Shown one piece after another: positions 1-11,908 of a DNA stretch of 64,000 nucleotides. The notes under the pieces are model-generated. The model saw only the letters and a list, made by a program, of their open reading frames with translations, ran no database searches and had not been told where the DNA came from. Location of the stretch: positions 17,626,001-17,690,000 of the forward strand of contig JAPQWV010000018.1 in the NCBI GenBank assembly GCA_027422505.1. The letters run 5' to 3'. Position 1 is the stretch's first letter; each line of letters starts with the position of its first letter. This stretch comes from Craterostigma plantagineum. Lineage: Eukaryota; Streptophyta; Magnoliopsida; Lamiales; Linderniaceae. The position numbers and the translations under genes are program-made.

Positions 1-1
1 T

Positions 2-1241
2 AGCGAGCAAGCCAATGCAATTGGAGGATACACAGGACCATCTCAGAGACACTATGATCCATATTCGAGTCAATACATTCCCGGATGGCGTGACCGCCCA
101 AATATGAGTTACGGAGATCGACCGCCAGGTTTCATGCAGCAAGCACCAAGGCCACCAAATCCTCCACAACAAGCCGCACCATCAAAACCAGGTATGTGTT
201 TCGAGGATATTGTTAAGAATTTAGCAACTAGTACTGCCACTTTTCAATAGGAATCCCGATCGAGCATTAACGAAACGCGCTCAAGCATGCACAATTTAGA
301 AAGGCAAGTGTCTCAACTCGCAGCACAAATGAGTCAGATGCAGAACGAGAAAGGAAAACTACCGGCCCAAGTTGAGATTAACCCAAGAGAGAATGTTAGT
401 ATCATGACTCTTCGAAATGGGAAAGAGATCGGTCAGCCTAATCATGACGAAGTTTCCATAAAATCCCCAAGAGAAGATAAGACTAAAGACCATGCAAAGA
501 AGGTAAGTAATGATTCTGTTTTTGATAAACCTAATATTGTTATTCCTCCACCTTTTCCTGAAAGGTTTGTTAGGGTGAAACAAGAAGAAGAGGAAAAGAG
601 TATAATTGAGACCTTCAGTAAAGTCGAGATCAACATTCCACTTTTGGACATTATCAAGCAAATCCCACGCTACGCAAAATTATTAAAGGGAATGTGCTCG
701 AACAAAAGGAAACACAAAGCCGAAGGAAAAATCCTAGTAAGTGACAATGTTTCCGCTGTGCTTCAACGAAAGCTTCCCCAAAAGTGTAAGGACCCAGGTA
801 TGTTTGCTATCTCAGTTACTATAGGGACACGAAAAATAAATAATGCCATGTTAGACTTAGGAGCGTCAATCAATGTTGCCATTATCGTTGTTCAATGAGA
901 TGAGTATGGGACCTCTTAAGTGCACTGATATATGCATTCAATTAGCAAATAGATCCATTATTTATCCCGAAGGATTAGTTGAAGGTGTTCTAGTAAAACG
1001 TGGTAAATTTACTTTTCCTACTGATTTTTATATAGTAGACATGGGTAATGAACATGCACTTGATTCTGCTGTTATTTTATTAGGTCGATCATTTATGAAA
1101 ACGGCTAAAACAAAGATAGACGTTGATTCAGGAACTCTTACTTTTGAGTTTGATGGTGAAAAACTTACTATGAATGTGTTTGATGCAATGAAATATCCTG
1201 ATGAACCCGAACCCATTAGTATGATTGATGCATTTGTTTGA
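2..1241 (+). pseudogene. Athila A gag C-terminus and aspartic protease, broken
   Basis: Frame 2 reads a Pro/Gln-rich gag tail from base 2, is stopped by TAG at 248-250, then continues to 898. It includes the coiled stretch HNLERQVSQLAAQMSQMQ and the linker before protease. The protease active site reads D-L-G-A-S near 850, normal for gypsy proteases. Just after it the frame shifts, and the C-terminal half of the protease continues in another frame from 873 to 1241 (PEGLVEGVLVKRGKFTFPTDF). So there is at least one nonsense and one frameshift. In the intact element this region encodes the capsid tail and the enzyme that matures the polyprotein. Confidence 0.8.
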
Positions 1242-1456
1242 GATGATTTTGAGCGTGATTTCACTAACGACACACTCGACTTTGTGATTAAGAATAGCAA
1301 AACAGAAAAAGATTTTCATGTTTAATTGGACGAAGATATCATAAATGCGCTCATGACGTTACATGCACTTCCGGAAGTTCACGATCAATCATGTAAGAAC
1401 ACTTTTTCATTACCTATTCCTAACGCAAAAATTGTTCCTCGATAGAACAGGCACCT

Positions 1457-2960
1457 ATGTTGGAGTTGAATGATCTACCAAAACATCTCAAGTACTGCTA
1501 TTTGGGAGATAAAGAAATGTTTCCAGTCATTATTGCAAATGACTTGACCGCCATCCAAGAAGAAAAATTGATACGCGTTTTGAAGGAGTACAAGAGCGCG
1601 ATAGGTTGGACATTGGCCGACATCAAAGGGATCAGTCCCTCGATATGCATGCACAGGATCCTACTTGAGCCACATTCAAAGCCGATACGGGAAGGACAGC
1701 ATTAACGCAATCCAGTACTGAAAGAGGTAGTTATGAAAGAAATAATTAAGTTATTAGATCTGGAGGTAATATTTCCAATATCAGACAGTCAATGGGTAAG
1801 TCCAGTTCACGTTGTTCATGAGAAATCCGATTTCCCACTTGTGAAAAATGATAAAAATGAATTGGTACCAATGAGTTACCGAAGGGTTGGCGCATGTGCA
1901 TTGATTTTCATAAGTTAAACGCGGCCACCCGAAAGGATCATTTTCCGCTACCTTTCATTGATCAAATGCTAGAAAGACTGGCAGGTAAGACTTTCTTTTG
2001 TTTCCTCGATGGATTTTCTTGTTATTATCAAATTGTCGTAGCACCCGAGGATCAAGAGAAAACTACTTTCACATGTCCAGTTGGTACGTTTGCATATCGT
2101 CGCATGCCGTTTGGTTTATGTAATGCTCCGGGTACAACGATGCATGATGAGTATATTTTCTGATTTAATCGGAACATGCATTGAAATATTCATGGATGAT
2201 TTCACTGTTTATGGAGATTCATTCGATCATTGCCTTGATAATCTACTCAAAGTTCTCAAACGATGCATTGATAAAAATCTCGTCCTTAACTATGAAAAAT
2301 GCCATTTTATGGTTATAGAAGGAATAGTTCTAGGTCATGTAGTTTCATCTCGAGGAATTGAGGTAGACAAGGCTAAGGTAAATTTGATATCTAATTTGCC
2401 ATACCCACTAATGTTCGAGAAATTCGAAGCTTTATTGGTCATGCAGGTTTTTACAGGAGATTTATTAAGGATTTCTCAAAAATCGCTTAACCGATGTCAA
2501 GACTACTTGAAACTGACGTACCGTTCAATTTCGGGGACGAGTGCAAATAGGCGTTTAATAAGTTAAAGCTATTACTCACTATTGCACCGATAATCCAACC
2601 CCCAAATTGGGAGTTACCGTTCCAGCTCATGTGTGATGCAAGTAAATATGCCGTTGGGGCCGTGCTTGGACAAAAAGACGGAAAAAGCCACGTCATTTAT
2701 TATGCGTAAAAAAATCTCGATTCGGCACAATGCAACTATACCACAACTGAAAAAGAGCTTTTATCTATTGTTTTTACATTCGATAAATTTAGGTCTTATT
2801 TACTGGGATGTAAAGTTATTTTTTATTCTGACCATGCAGCTCTTAAATATCTTTGTCGAAAAAGAAGTCTAAACCATGCCTGATCGATGGATCCTTTTGC
2901 TTCAAGAATTTGATTGGGAAATCAAAGACCGAAAAGGCGTGGATAACTCTGTAGCAGACC
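1457..2960 (+). pseudogene. Athila A reverse transcriptase and RNase H, broken
   Basis: Four overlapping frames spell a gypsy RT. A pre-RT region lies at 1457-1705. The fingers/palm motif C-I-D-F-H-K-L-N-A-A-T-R starts near 1897, followed by F-C-F-L-D-G-F-S and the FGLCNAP block. The catalytic box is F-M-D-D near 2190. RNase H follows in broken frames from ~2620, with the weak DHLSRL end motif near 2955. Frame changes occur near 1900, 2130 and 2560-2880, and the TTFQR motif after FGLCNAP is damaged, so no active enzyme can be made. Confidence 0.85.
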
Positions 2961-4350
2961 ACTTGAGCCGTTTGATCCGTGATGTGGAGCCATTACCGAT
3001 TGCTGAAACATTTCCAGACGAACAATTATTTCGGCTTCAAGGTAAGGAATATCACGAACCTTGGTTTGCCGATATAGTTAATTATTTGGTAAGTGGTTTG
3101 TTGCCTCCACATTTGAGTTCTTCAAGGAGAAATAAAATTAAGAGTGATTCTAAATACTATATTTGGGATGAGCCATATTTGTGGAAAATTGGCTCGGATC
3201 AAATTATTCGCAGGTGTATTGCAAATAATGAAATTAATGATATATTCATTCATTGTCATACATATGCATGCGGAGGACATTTCGGACCTAAGCGAACTGC
3301 TAGGAAAATTTTAGATTGTGGATTTTATTTGGAATCTATTTTTAAAGATGCTTATTTATTTTGCAAGAGTTGTCCTAATTGTCAAAGAACCGGCACAATT
3401 TCTTTTAGAGATGAGATGCCACAAAATCCAATATTAGTTTGTGAAATTTTTGATGTATGGGGAATGGATTTTATGGGACCTTTTCCAAGCTCGTTTGGCT
3501 TTCTTTATATCTTGCTAGCCGTTGATTATGTGTCGTAGTGGGTAGAAGTAAAGGCTATCCGAACTAACGATTCTAAAGTTGTTGTAGGATTTCTTAAATC
3601 AAACATCTTTAGTAGGTTCGGAATTCCCCGTGCAATTAAGCGACCAAGGCACGCATTTTTGCAATCGCACGGTGGAAGCGCTCATGCGCAAATACGGAGT
3701 ACATCATTGATTGGCCACTACTTATGACCCACAATCAGACGGACAAGCTGAAGTTTCAAATAGGAAAGTCAAGAATATCTTGGAGAAAACCGTAAACCCG
3801 ATTCGTAAGGATAGGAGCTTGCGATTAGACGATGCACTTTGTGCGTATCATACTGCTTAAAACACCAATCGGAATGTCGCCGTATCGCCTGGTTTTCGGT
3901 AAAATGTGTCATTTACCTGTTGAAATTGAACATCATGCTTTTTGGGCAGTGAAACAGTGTAACATGGAGGCCACAAAAGCTGGTGAGGAATGCAAATTTC
4001 AGCTACAGGAACTTGAAGAAATTTGCCTAGAAGCCTACGAGAATGCGAGAATGTACAAGGACCGCACGAAGCATTTCCACGACAAACTTCTGCATAAAAA
4101 AGATTTCATGGTAGAACAAAAAGTTCTCCTTTATAATTCAAGGTTGAAATTCATGCCAGGTAAGTTCAAATCTCGTTGGATGGGACCATACATTGTTAAA
4201 AATATTTTTCCAAAAGGCGTTATTGAACTTGAGAGCATATCTTCTGACAAATGTTTCAAGGTAAATGGTCATATGCTTAAACCATATTTTGAGAATGATT
4301 ATACGGCTAGTGTGGAAGAGATCAAGCTGCGCCCACCCATTTATGCATGA
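2876..4350 (+). pseudogene. Athila A integrase, broken
   Basis: The frame 2876-3538 contains the RNase H tail, then the integrase zinc-binding H-H-C-C module (C-H-T-Y-A-C-G-G-H-F ... C-K-S-C-P-N-C) and the first catalytic region W-G-M-D-F-M-G-P-F. A stop at 3536-3538 (VDYVS then TAG) ends it. The core between 3539 and 3831 is shifted (VEVKAIRTNDSKVVVGFL and FGIPRAIK are visible). The C-terminal part 3832-4350 has the usual [18 protein letters not shown] motif, a charged helix, and a chromodomain-free tail ending LRPPIYA. The integrase is inactivated by at least two frame breaks. Confidence 0.85.
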
Positions 4351-5619
4351 CGCCGAAGAACGGAGACTACGTCTAGCCAAAGACGTTAAAGAAAAGCGCT
4401 CATTGGGAGGCAACCTAATATTATCCTCATTTATTTTATTATTGCAATATTTTCGTTTTATCTATGTTTTCAATGATGATGAAGCAGGTTTGCTAGCGGC
4501 TACGTATGCTACAAGATCTCCCAGGCTCGAGTAAAAATATCACCTCGCTCGGAATTTCTCTACGACTCCATGTCAGAGGAAGTTTTATTTTCAGTATCAC
4601 TTTTCTTGCTTCCTTCACATAGACTCTGAATTATTAAAATGAAAATGAAGGTTAGATTTGAGCTACCATTTTCATTAGAATTCTACATTGAGGACAATGC
4701 AGAGTTTAGGTGTGGGGGGGGGGGGATTTCTCATGTTAGTTGATGAATACATATCTTGTCTCGAGCAAACCGATGTGCATTAACTAGAACATGAGAGAAA
4801 CAATTAGGAATAACTATTTGGTATTAGGATGATTATTCTTTTTCTTCAATTGATTTAAAGACCGAATGCGCAAGAGTCGACAAAAAGCCTACTTAAATAT
4901 GTGAGATTTGAGCCCTAAAAATGTGAAATTTGAGTTTATACTCAATTTTTTACGAGTGTGTCACATATGTTTCGAATATTCTAGAACTTGCTCTATTATA
5001 TATGTTGATATCATTGGCGGCCTTTTGTGCACAAAAGTGATTAAGGCACTTAGGATTAAGCCCTTGGCCTCACATTGACCCTACCTTCAATATTTCCACT
5101 TAGTGAGCCAACTTGAGCCTTAGCCTTATTGTTCTTGTTGAAGTTAAGCCACTATTTTTACCCAGATATATCCTTTTGGCTTTCTTTTCAACCCATTGTC
5201 GTATTGGATGAGTTACTAATTGCTTAGATTCCACGATTTCGAGATTGATAATAAACTAATGAGTCCATATATGTTATATTAGGAGTCCTATAGTTATAGC
5301 AAAAAAAAAAGTCATCCGAAATGAAAAGCGCAAAAAAAAGACAAAAAAAGAAAAAAATAGATAAAAGAAAAAAAATCCTCCGGAAAAAAAGGAACAAAAA
5401 AAGAACTTCGGAAAAAAACTGAATAAAAAAATCAAATGCAAAATATATAGATGAAGCGCTAGTCAGTTTTGTAGGTATTGTGAAACTTTGAGTTGTTTTG
5501 AATATGAAACGATAGCATGTAAGTATGATTACTGTGATTCTAGTATTTGAGATATAGTCGTGCGTCATGGGATAGTCGTGGGATTTAGTGATTAAATAAT
5601 CATCTAGTTCGATAATTTT
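4351..5619 (+). other. Athila A 3' non-coding region with internal polypurine tract
   Basis: This region is non-coding. Just after pol comes the lineage-typical GGGAGGCAACC phrase (4405-4415). TTGAGGACAA and a G-run (GTGTGGGGGGGGGGGG) follow at 4688-4727. That is the first of two polypurine-like signals in Athila elements; the second lies before the 3' LTR at 15456. The stretch 5290-5430 is A-rich and 5100-5180 carries the AGCCAACTTGAGCC phrase seen again in element B. Long minus-strand frames here come only from homopolymer runs. The region is cut at 5620 by solo LTR D and resumes at 15064. Confidence 0.65.
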
Positions 5620-7217
5620 TGTAGCGCCCCGTTTCTTTTTTTTTGTATTTGCACAGCTATTACACTTGTACCATAATTTTTTTTCGCTTTTCTTTCCTTT
5701 CATAACCATTCCCTTTGAACATAAACGGAGGCGTACATCTGTCTATTTCCTTTCACTCATAACGCACATATATGTACAACATAATTATTTTAACATCATA
5801 TAGAAAATCTCACTGATATTTTCTTAAACTATATGCAACTATGAGCTGTGGGGAGTAATATGAGAATGTAGCCGGCCAACCTTGAATCCATGCTTTTATA
5901 CGCAGACGCGTTCTAAGTCGCCTGTTAGATATCTACATCACTGTGAAACAACTATTCAGAGTATGATCGCAACATGTTATTCCATATGCATATAATAAAT
6001 AAAACTGTAATAATAAAACTATCCGTCTTCCATATCCGTATTCCATAGATATCACAATATTCCTTTCGTATACCTATTCCATAACCCTTGTTCATATAAC
6101 CATTGTCCCTAAGATCCGTTGATCATTTGCCATTCTATACCACCATCATATACCATTATCCATACGTGATCCGTAGATCAAAAGCATGAAATCCTTTCAA
6201 TCATATAGTCTTTCACATAACTGTCACGTATTTAAACATAATCGGTCACATAACCATAGTCCATATAATCATTCATATGACCTTTAAATCAATGCAATTC
6301 TATATGATCATTTTTCTTTGATACTCCCGTTATAGACTAGCTAGACTGTACTGTACGCCCAGTCGGCGCCATGCATGGGACTCTGTAACCATTCCGTAAT
6401 TCCCCGATTTGTAGGGATATGTATCGCCTGTACAGGACTGTAAAATCCGCCAATTTGTAGGGATATATGCCGTAGCATCCGTGTCATATCATCGGTAGTC
6501 GTAACAGTCATAACGGTTTCTCCTTTCATTTATTACGTGTATGCAATGCTGTGCATATATCCTTATATTATATATATTTCATATGAGAGCATGTTACGGT
6601 CACACAATTCACGTCAATTTACAGCTAACACGTATATTATAAAATCATCAATCAGTTAATCCATATAGAGCACGTAGGCACATAAGACACATCAGTTATC
6701 AATCAGTACATATAGCCATAAAATTTCAAATCAATCAGTAAATTCGTATAAAACATATATGCATATATAAGCAAATAAATCACCTAGAAACAGAACACAT
6801 GTTGCATATCATACTCACAGGTTTTGTTTATACTCCCGTTTGCTAATCAATCATATCCTTGCCTTTATCGGGATTCTGACCTCTAACTTTGCGAAAGAGG
6901 ATTTTTGAATTTGCCTTCTCTCCTTGTTCGAATGTCTCTCTCTTAGTTTCCTCCTTCTGTCCTTGTCTTCGATCCCCTTGTTCTTAGTTTGCGAATGCTG
7001 AACTATTGAATACCTTTCTATTCTCTTCGTTTCTTATCCTAAGTTAGCGTATTGAAATGACCAAATGACATCGACATGTTTTACAATACTTATCCCAACT
7101 CTAACACTTAGGATATTATCTTATTATTATTTTATGTTTTCCTTCAAGACTAAGTTTTCGATAGCTAGTTTCAAAACTTTTAATTAGCGAAAAAGTTTCT
7201 CTATCGAGAATTATAAT

Positions 7218-7711
7218 TAGGGATGGCAATGGGGCGGGGCGGGGGCGGGGATCTAATCCCCATCCCCGTCCCCGCGATGCATTCGGGGACGAAATCGTCC
7301 CCGTCCCCGTCCCCGCGGGGATCCATGCGAAGCGGGGATTCCCCACGGGGATTCTCCGCCCCTTAATTTTCTTTAAAAAAAATAATATCTTTAATATAAT
7401 ATATAAATTTGAATACATTTGTGTAATAAATATTATATAAATTATAATTTTATATATTATTTGTAATAATTTAATATTTTTAATCTATATTTTGATATTA
7501 TTTTACTATTATTTAAATTATAATGTAATATTATATATATTACAATATATAAAAGAGGGTTCGGGGACGGGGCGGGGATCCCCGTGGGGATCCCACGGGG
7601 AGACATCATTCCCCGTCCCCGCCCCGCGGGGATAAAATCTTGGGGATTCCCCACCCCGTTCGGGGCGGATCCCCGCGGTGACGGGGAATCCCCGCCCCAT
7701 TGCCAACCCTA
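7218..7711. mobile_element. Non-autonomous hAT-type element, 494 bp
   Basis: The ends are inverted: TAGGGATGGCAATGGGGCGG on the left and the complement of TAGGGTTGGCAATGGGGCGG on the right. They are flanked by an exact 8-bp duplication ATTATAAT (7210-7217 and 7712-7719). An 8-bp TSD with short TIRs fits the hAT superfamily. The arms are GC-rich, made of CCCCGTCCCC/GGGGACGGGG words, around an AT-rich core (~7370-7550). It has no coding capacity. It interrupts solo LTR D. Confidence 0.8.
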
Positions 7712-8039
7712 ATTATAATTCTCGATACACCATACTTTCAATTTTTAACTTCAGTTGACTTGTACTTTATTAACGCTTACCAAAAGTCTATCTAATGCCT
7801 ATTATATTATTATTAAAATTGTCCCCTCCTGACTAAGTTTTTCAATACATGGATCTCGAGACTTTTCTTAAGTTATAAAATAATCTGGTTCTCGCTACCT
7901 CCACTGAAAATCATATCTTTCATAATTCCTACCTGTTCGAATTTAATTTTTGTGACTTTATTTAGAACAACAACATTTTACTTTATTAATCCCTATGTTC
8001 ACTTAGAAAGTGATCGATTATTTTATTATTAAAGTGTGT

Positions 8040-9187
8040 TGTTAGGATCGGTTTACGCGTTTAGAGGGGAGTGAATAAACGCTTGACGCCTTTTTGGTAG
8101 TTAACCGGTTAGACTAATACCAGTGCTTGATTTTTCTCTGTGTGTTATTTGCGGAAGCTTGAAGGTCGGTTATGAATTAAAATCGATTATCAGTGTGAAG
8201 TGTTAGTGTGTGTGTGAACAAGGATGCCAGTTTGTTTCTGGAAGTTCGGAGTTAAATCTCCTACGTCTCCCCTTCTTCCTCGCGAGGAAGGTTCACTAGA
8301 CTTCAGTTATACACTCACAGTACAACCTACCCGGCAGCCCTCAGCCTTATCTAGTGAATCCCTAGGCAGTCGTAAGATACAATCCACCTATTTCAACAGC
8401 TTTTACTTCAACAGCTTTTTACAGGCCGTCGGAAAAAGAATAACTCACTTACTTAACCTAACCGGTTATTGTAAAGTGAGGACAACACTTTCTAATTACT
8501 TGCTTTGTTTTTGAATCTCGTCTATTTGATTTCTCGTGGTTGTGTTGTTGTCTTCTTCAGTGTTTCTTCTATGATATATATACTTATTCGTTGATGAAGA
8601 AGACCGTTGTGAAGTGGCTCCAAGTGCTGGACTGTGCATTAAATGCACTTTACCCAAAATGGGTACTTTCCGGTCTTGGCTGCAGTTCATACTGTCCCAT
8701 TTGCTTTTTCCATTTTAAGCTTGGCTTGACTTCGACATGGCTCCTCATGGCAGCCTTGCATTAAACACTTCATCAGAGGTTTTTCATTATCCCGCCTTGC
8801 GTAAACTTGAATCTTTGTATACGTGGCACGTTGATAGCTGAACTCCGGTCTTGGCACTTGTTGGTCCGATATCTGAGTTCTGGTCTTTGTTCATGGCAGG
8901 TCCGGTGTATGTATTTCGGTTTGAGGCACGTTTGTGACCTTCTCACTAATGTCCAGTCTTATGTTCTTCTGACTGATATCCGGTCTTTTCCACACATGTG
9001 ATCTCCTGACTGGCATCCGGTCTTTTACGCACATGTGATCTGCTGACTGGCATCCGGTCTTTTACACACATGTGATCTGCTGACTGTCATCCGATCTTTT
9101 AGTCTTCTTCTAACCGGTATACTTAATCAAGTTTAGACAATCACCAAAACTGTTTAATCTGAATTCCTTGATTCCCGATTTCTAACA
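8040..9187 (-). repeat. Copia I 3' LTR (left copy)
   Basis: This is a 1148-bp LTR with TG...CA ends. It matches the right copy with about 15 scattered differences and one 15-bp extra direct repeat (TTCAACAGCTTTTAC near 8395) that explains the whole length difference. About 1.2% divergence suggests insertion within roughly the last million years under usual plant rates (a rough assumption). A 37-bp unit containing CACATGTGATCT is repeated about three times at ~8975-9090. Confidence 0.92.
8975..9090. repeat. 37-bp tandem repeat inside copia I LTR
   Basis: Three consecutive units have the pattern CCGGTCTTTT-CACACATGTGATCT-CTGACTGGCAT. Each contains the palindrome CACATGTG. The same array is present in the other LTR at ~14405-14535, so it predates the insertion. 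It may be a U3 regulatory array, but that is inference from position only. Confidence 0.7.
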
Positions 9188-9203
9188 ATTTCCCCCTTTT
9201 TGG
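9188..9203 (-). other. Copia I polypurine tract
   Basis: The plus sequence ATTTCCCCCTTTTTGG lies directly beside the left LTR. On the element's strand this reads AAAAAGGGGGAAAT followed by TGTTAGAAAT, the classical PPT/3'LTR junction that primes plus-strand DNA synthesis. A near copy (CTTCCCCCTTTTTGACAATC) occurs at 9591-9610. Confidence 0.85.
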
Positions 9204-11908
9204 TGATTGTCAAAACTCAACGAAGCAGAAAGGTATTTATTATATCGTCCTTACAACCGTTGTTAGCAACAGTTGTTAGCCTATCTATTCCTTAGATATG
9301 CTACGCTTATTCGATCTTCCGGTTGATGGCATCGTCCGATCTGTCTGGTACGTCCCGGTCTGCCTTCTGCTTCCCCTTAGTGCTGCCGTAGCTCCATCTG
9401 CCCTTTCTCCTCAGCTAGCAGCACTCTTCTTCCCACAGCTTCTTACAACCGGTATCATAGATATGCGACATTCTTCAATCTTCCGGTTGTTGGCATCCCA
9501 GCTCTCTCTGGTACGGCCGGTTTGCCTTCTGCTTCGTTCAGTACTGTCATCTTCCCTTTCGCCTCAACTGGCATTGGGCAGTACTCTTCTTCCCCCTTTT
9601 TGACAATCACTTGTCCAGTATGAGGGAAGATAGTCATTGTGCAAGAGAGCCATCATTACCGTTGTTCTCTCCTTCTGAAGCACAATGAGACCGGTAGCTC
9701 TGCAACTGCGCTCAGTGTTGACGAAACACTTAAAGGTTTGAAGAAATCTTCTTCAGAGCCGTCCAGTCTTGGCAGCTCTTCCGAGCTCCGGTATCCCCGG
9801 TACCCACGCCTTGTCGAGGGTTTCTTCGAGGAGTCGGATGTTGCTTCGAGGTGATTCTTTGCTTGTTTCTTCCTCGTAAAGCGCAACGAATCCGATAGGA
9901 GCTGGTATCCGGGTATACGCCTGGCATGGCATTCAATCCCGGGTGACCGGTTCCTTTTCCAATCCCGTTTCTTGGTAGATTCTCGACCCTTGGCTTCTCA
10001 GCCGCTCGGCTACTATGCCGTCTTGGTGGGTCGATGGTCTACAAGGGACTGGTGGGGCGCCATCTTCTCCTTTGGGTCCTTGTAGTACTAGGATGGATCG
10101 CCCGGTCCGCCGCATCTTTTGTTCAGCTCTGTGTGGGAAGCTGAGGACTGGGTACATCTTCTCCAACTCGTCCAATCCTCAGAGAGCATCCAGAGCTCGC
10201 CTTCTGTGCCGTCGGACTTGTTTTAGAAAGCCTGCTAGTCCAAAGCAGCGTCTTTGTAGTTTCGTATGACTGCCACAAGGTCTTTGAATGCCCTAATGGG
10301 TGGATCTGCATCCAGTTTGTTGTAGATACCGCCTTGAGGTGATTAGATAAGAAAACTGGACTTGGACTTAAACTTTTTCTGGTTGTGAGGCTTATCCTGA
10401 CTGAGGGTGGTGGATGTTTCGGTGGTTTAGGCATTTTGAGCTTAATTGATGTTGAGTGGCTGGGAGTTTGAAGAAGGTCATGAGATCTTTAAATAGCCGA
10501 AGAATTCCTGTCGATTTGTGTCACGGGTGCACAATATTCTAGACCATGCTTATCTTCTTTTCAGTGCGTCGGAACTTTACGTCTTGTCCGGTGACAGAGA
10601 TTCGTTGATGACATGACTATTCACCTTCTCAAATAACCTGCAAGTTTCAAGGCCAACTGTACCAGACCCAATAATATGTGCATTGATGAGGCACAGTTAT
10701 CGAAGAGGCTCGGTCTTTATCCGCCCAGAAGGGATCATATGTTTATCCATTGGTCAGTCATGGATAGTTCCGGTTTCAGAAGGGCTTTAAGATAACTCAG
10801 ATACTTAGACGAAGAGTAGGTTTTGCTTTGGGACACGGTCTGGTGTAGTTGTGCGTAGTTCAACGATTTGTCATTCCCATACCCAGTCTCTCCTTCCTGA
10901 TTGCACCTCCTTCAATTATCTTCACCAGTTTGACATCCTTGGTACTTGAGTTCCAAGAGCTGGGTGAATCTTCCATACATTCCCTGTATTGCACCTTCTG
11001 TGGATGATTTCATCTTCAGAGAGTATTTCAACCTTGTATGGTTGTAATTTTTGAGCTTTTCCCCTTAGTTGTCTTTTTTCGGTATGAACTGCCGGTTTTG
11101 AAGAGAACTTCCGAACTTAGTTGATCTCAAGACTGATTCAGTTTTTGGTGAGTTCCCCCTTAGTTTGTATTTCCAACAGTATTTCGATTAGTCTCCAGAC
11201 TGATTTGATCATCCCTTGAAAGCTATTTGGTTTTCTGAGAGTATTTCTTCCTTCCACTTGAAGCGTTCCCCCTCAGTTGACTCCTTTAGGTGTAAACTGC
11301 TTGTGATACACTGCCCCGGTTTCTTTTAGATAGATATTGCGCTTTTTGAAACCGGTTGGCTCCTATATTGCTTGGTTCTCCCAGTTCGGAACTTCCTTTC
11401 TGGGGTCTTGTCGGATTGATATTGCTTTGTTATTTTGATCATCTGTTGTGCTCTTGCCAAACACCCGATTCCCTTTCTTTGCTGCATTTTTACCTAAACT
11501 TGCCAGCAGATAGGTGACTCACAGCACATGCTATGGTCCTCAAAACATAACATAACATTAGTGCAAGGCTTAGAAGGGACAGTTTCTATCCACTTTTCAT
11601 TCATTCATACTGGTGATGAATGTGGATCATTATCGAGATTGACTCCAACAATTATAGAAAGATTTGGGGTCTTAGATGATTTATTTCTTATTTCATGAAC
11701 TCACCGGTATGCTTGTACCAGTTCAGATAGTCGCTCTTATTGGTTCCTCATCCGGTTAGTATAGTTAAATCTTAGTTCTACTAAGACAGTCTAATTATCT
11801 TTACATTTTTACCTTGATACCTATCTCAAAGGAATGCTAACTTGGCACATGGTTCGATCTCAGCGAGAGTCTTTTTCTCCCTGGGCATGTGCCGACAGCA
11901 TCTGCCGT
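9204..11908 (-). other. Copia I interior without recognisable pol
   Basis: This region lies between gag and the PPT. Short minus-strand frames at 10434-10123, 10175-9933 and 9886-9656 are rich in Pro, Ser, Arg and Glu and could be debris of an extra 3' ORF, but none shows a known motif. No RT (YVDD), RNase H or integrase signature is seen on either strand. Several CCCCCTTAGTTG-like words (PPT-like on the element strand) occur at ~11055, 11151 and 11268. Most likely pol was deleted and 3'-region sequence expanded. Confidence 0.6.

Noticed and set aside
5224..5709. Minus-strand open frame of 161 codons
   Set aside because: Runs through poly-A/poly-T stretches and across the solo LTR D edge; no protein features.
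8224..8514. Plus-strand open frame in the copia I LTR, repeated at 13672
   Set aside because: The frame is duplicated because the LTR is; it is antisense to the element and has no codon or motif support.
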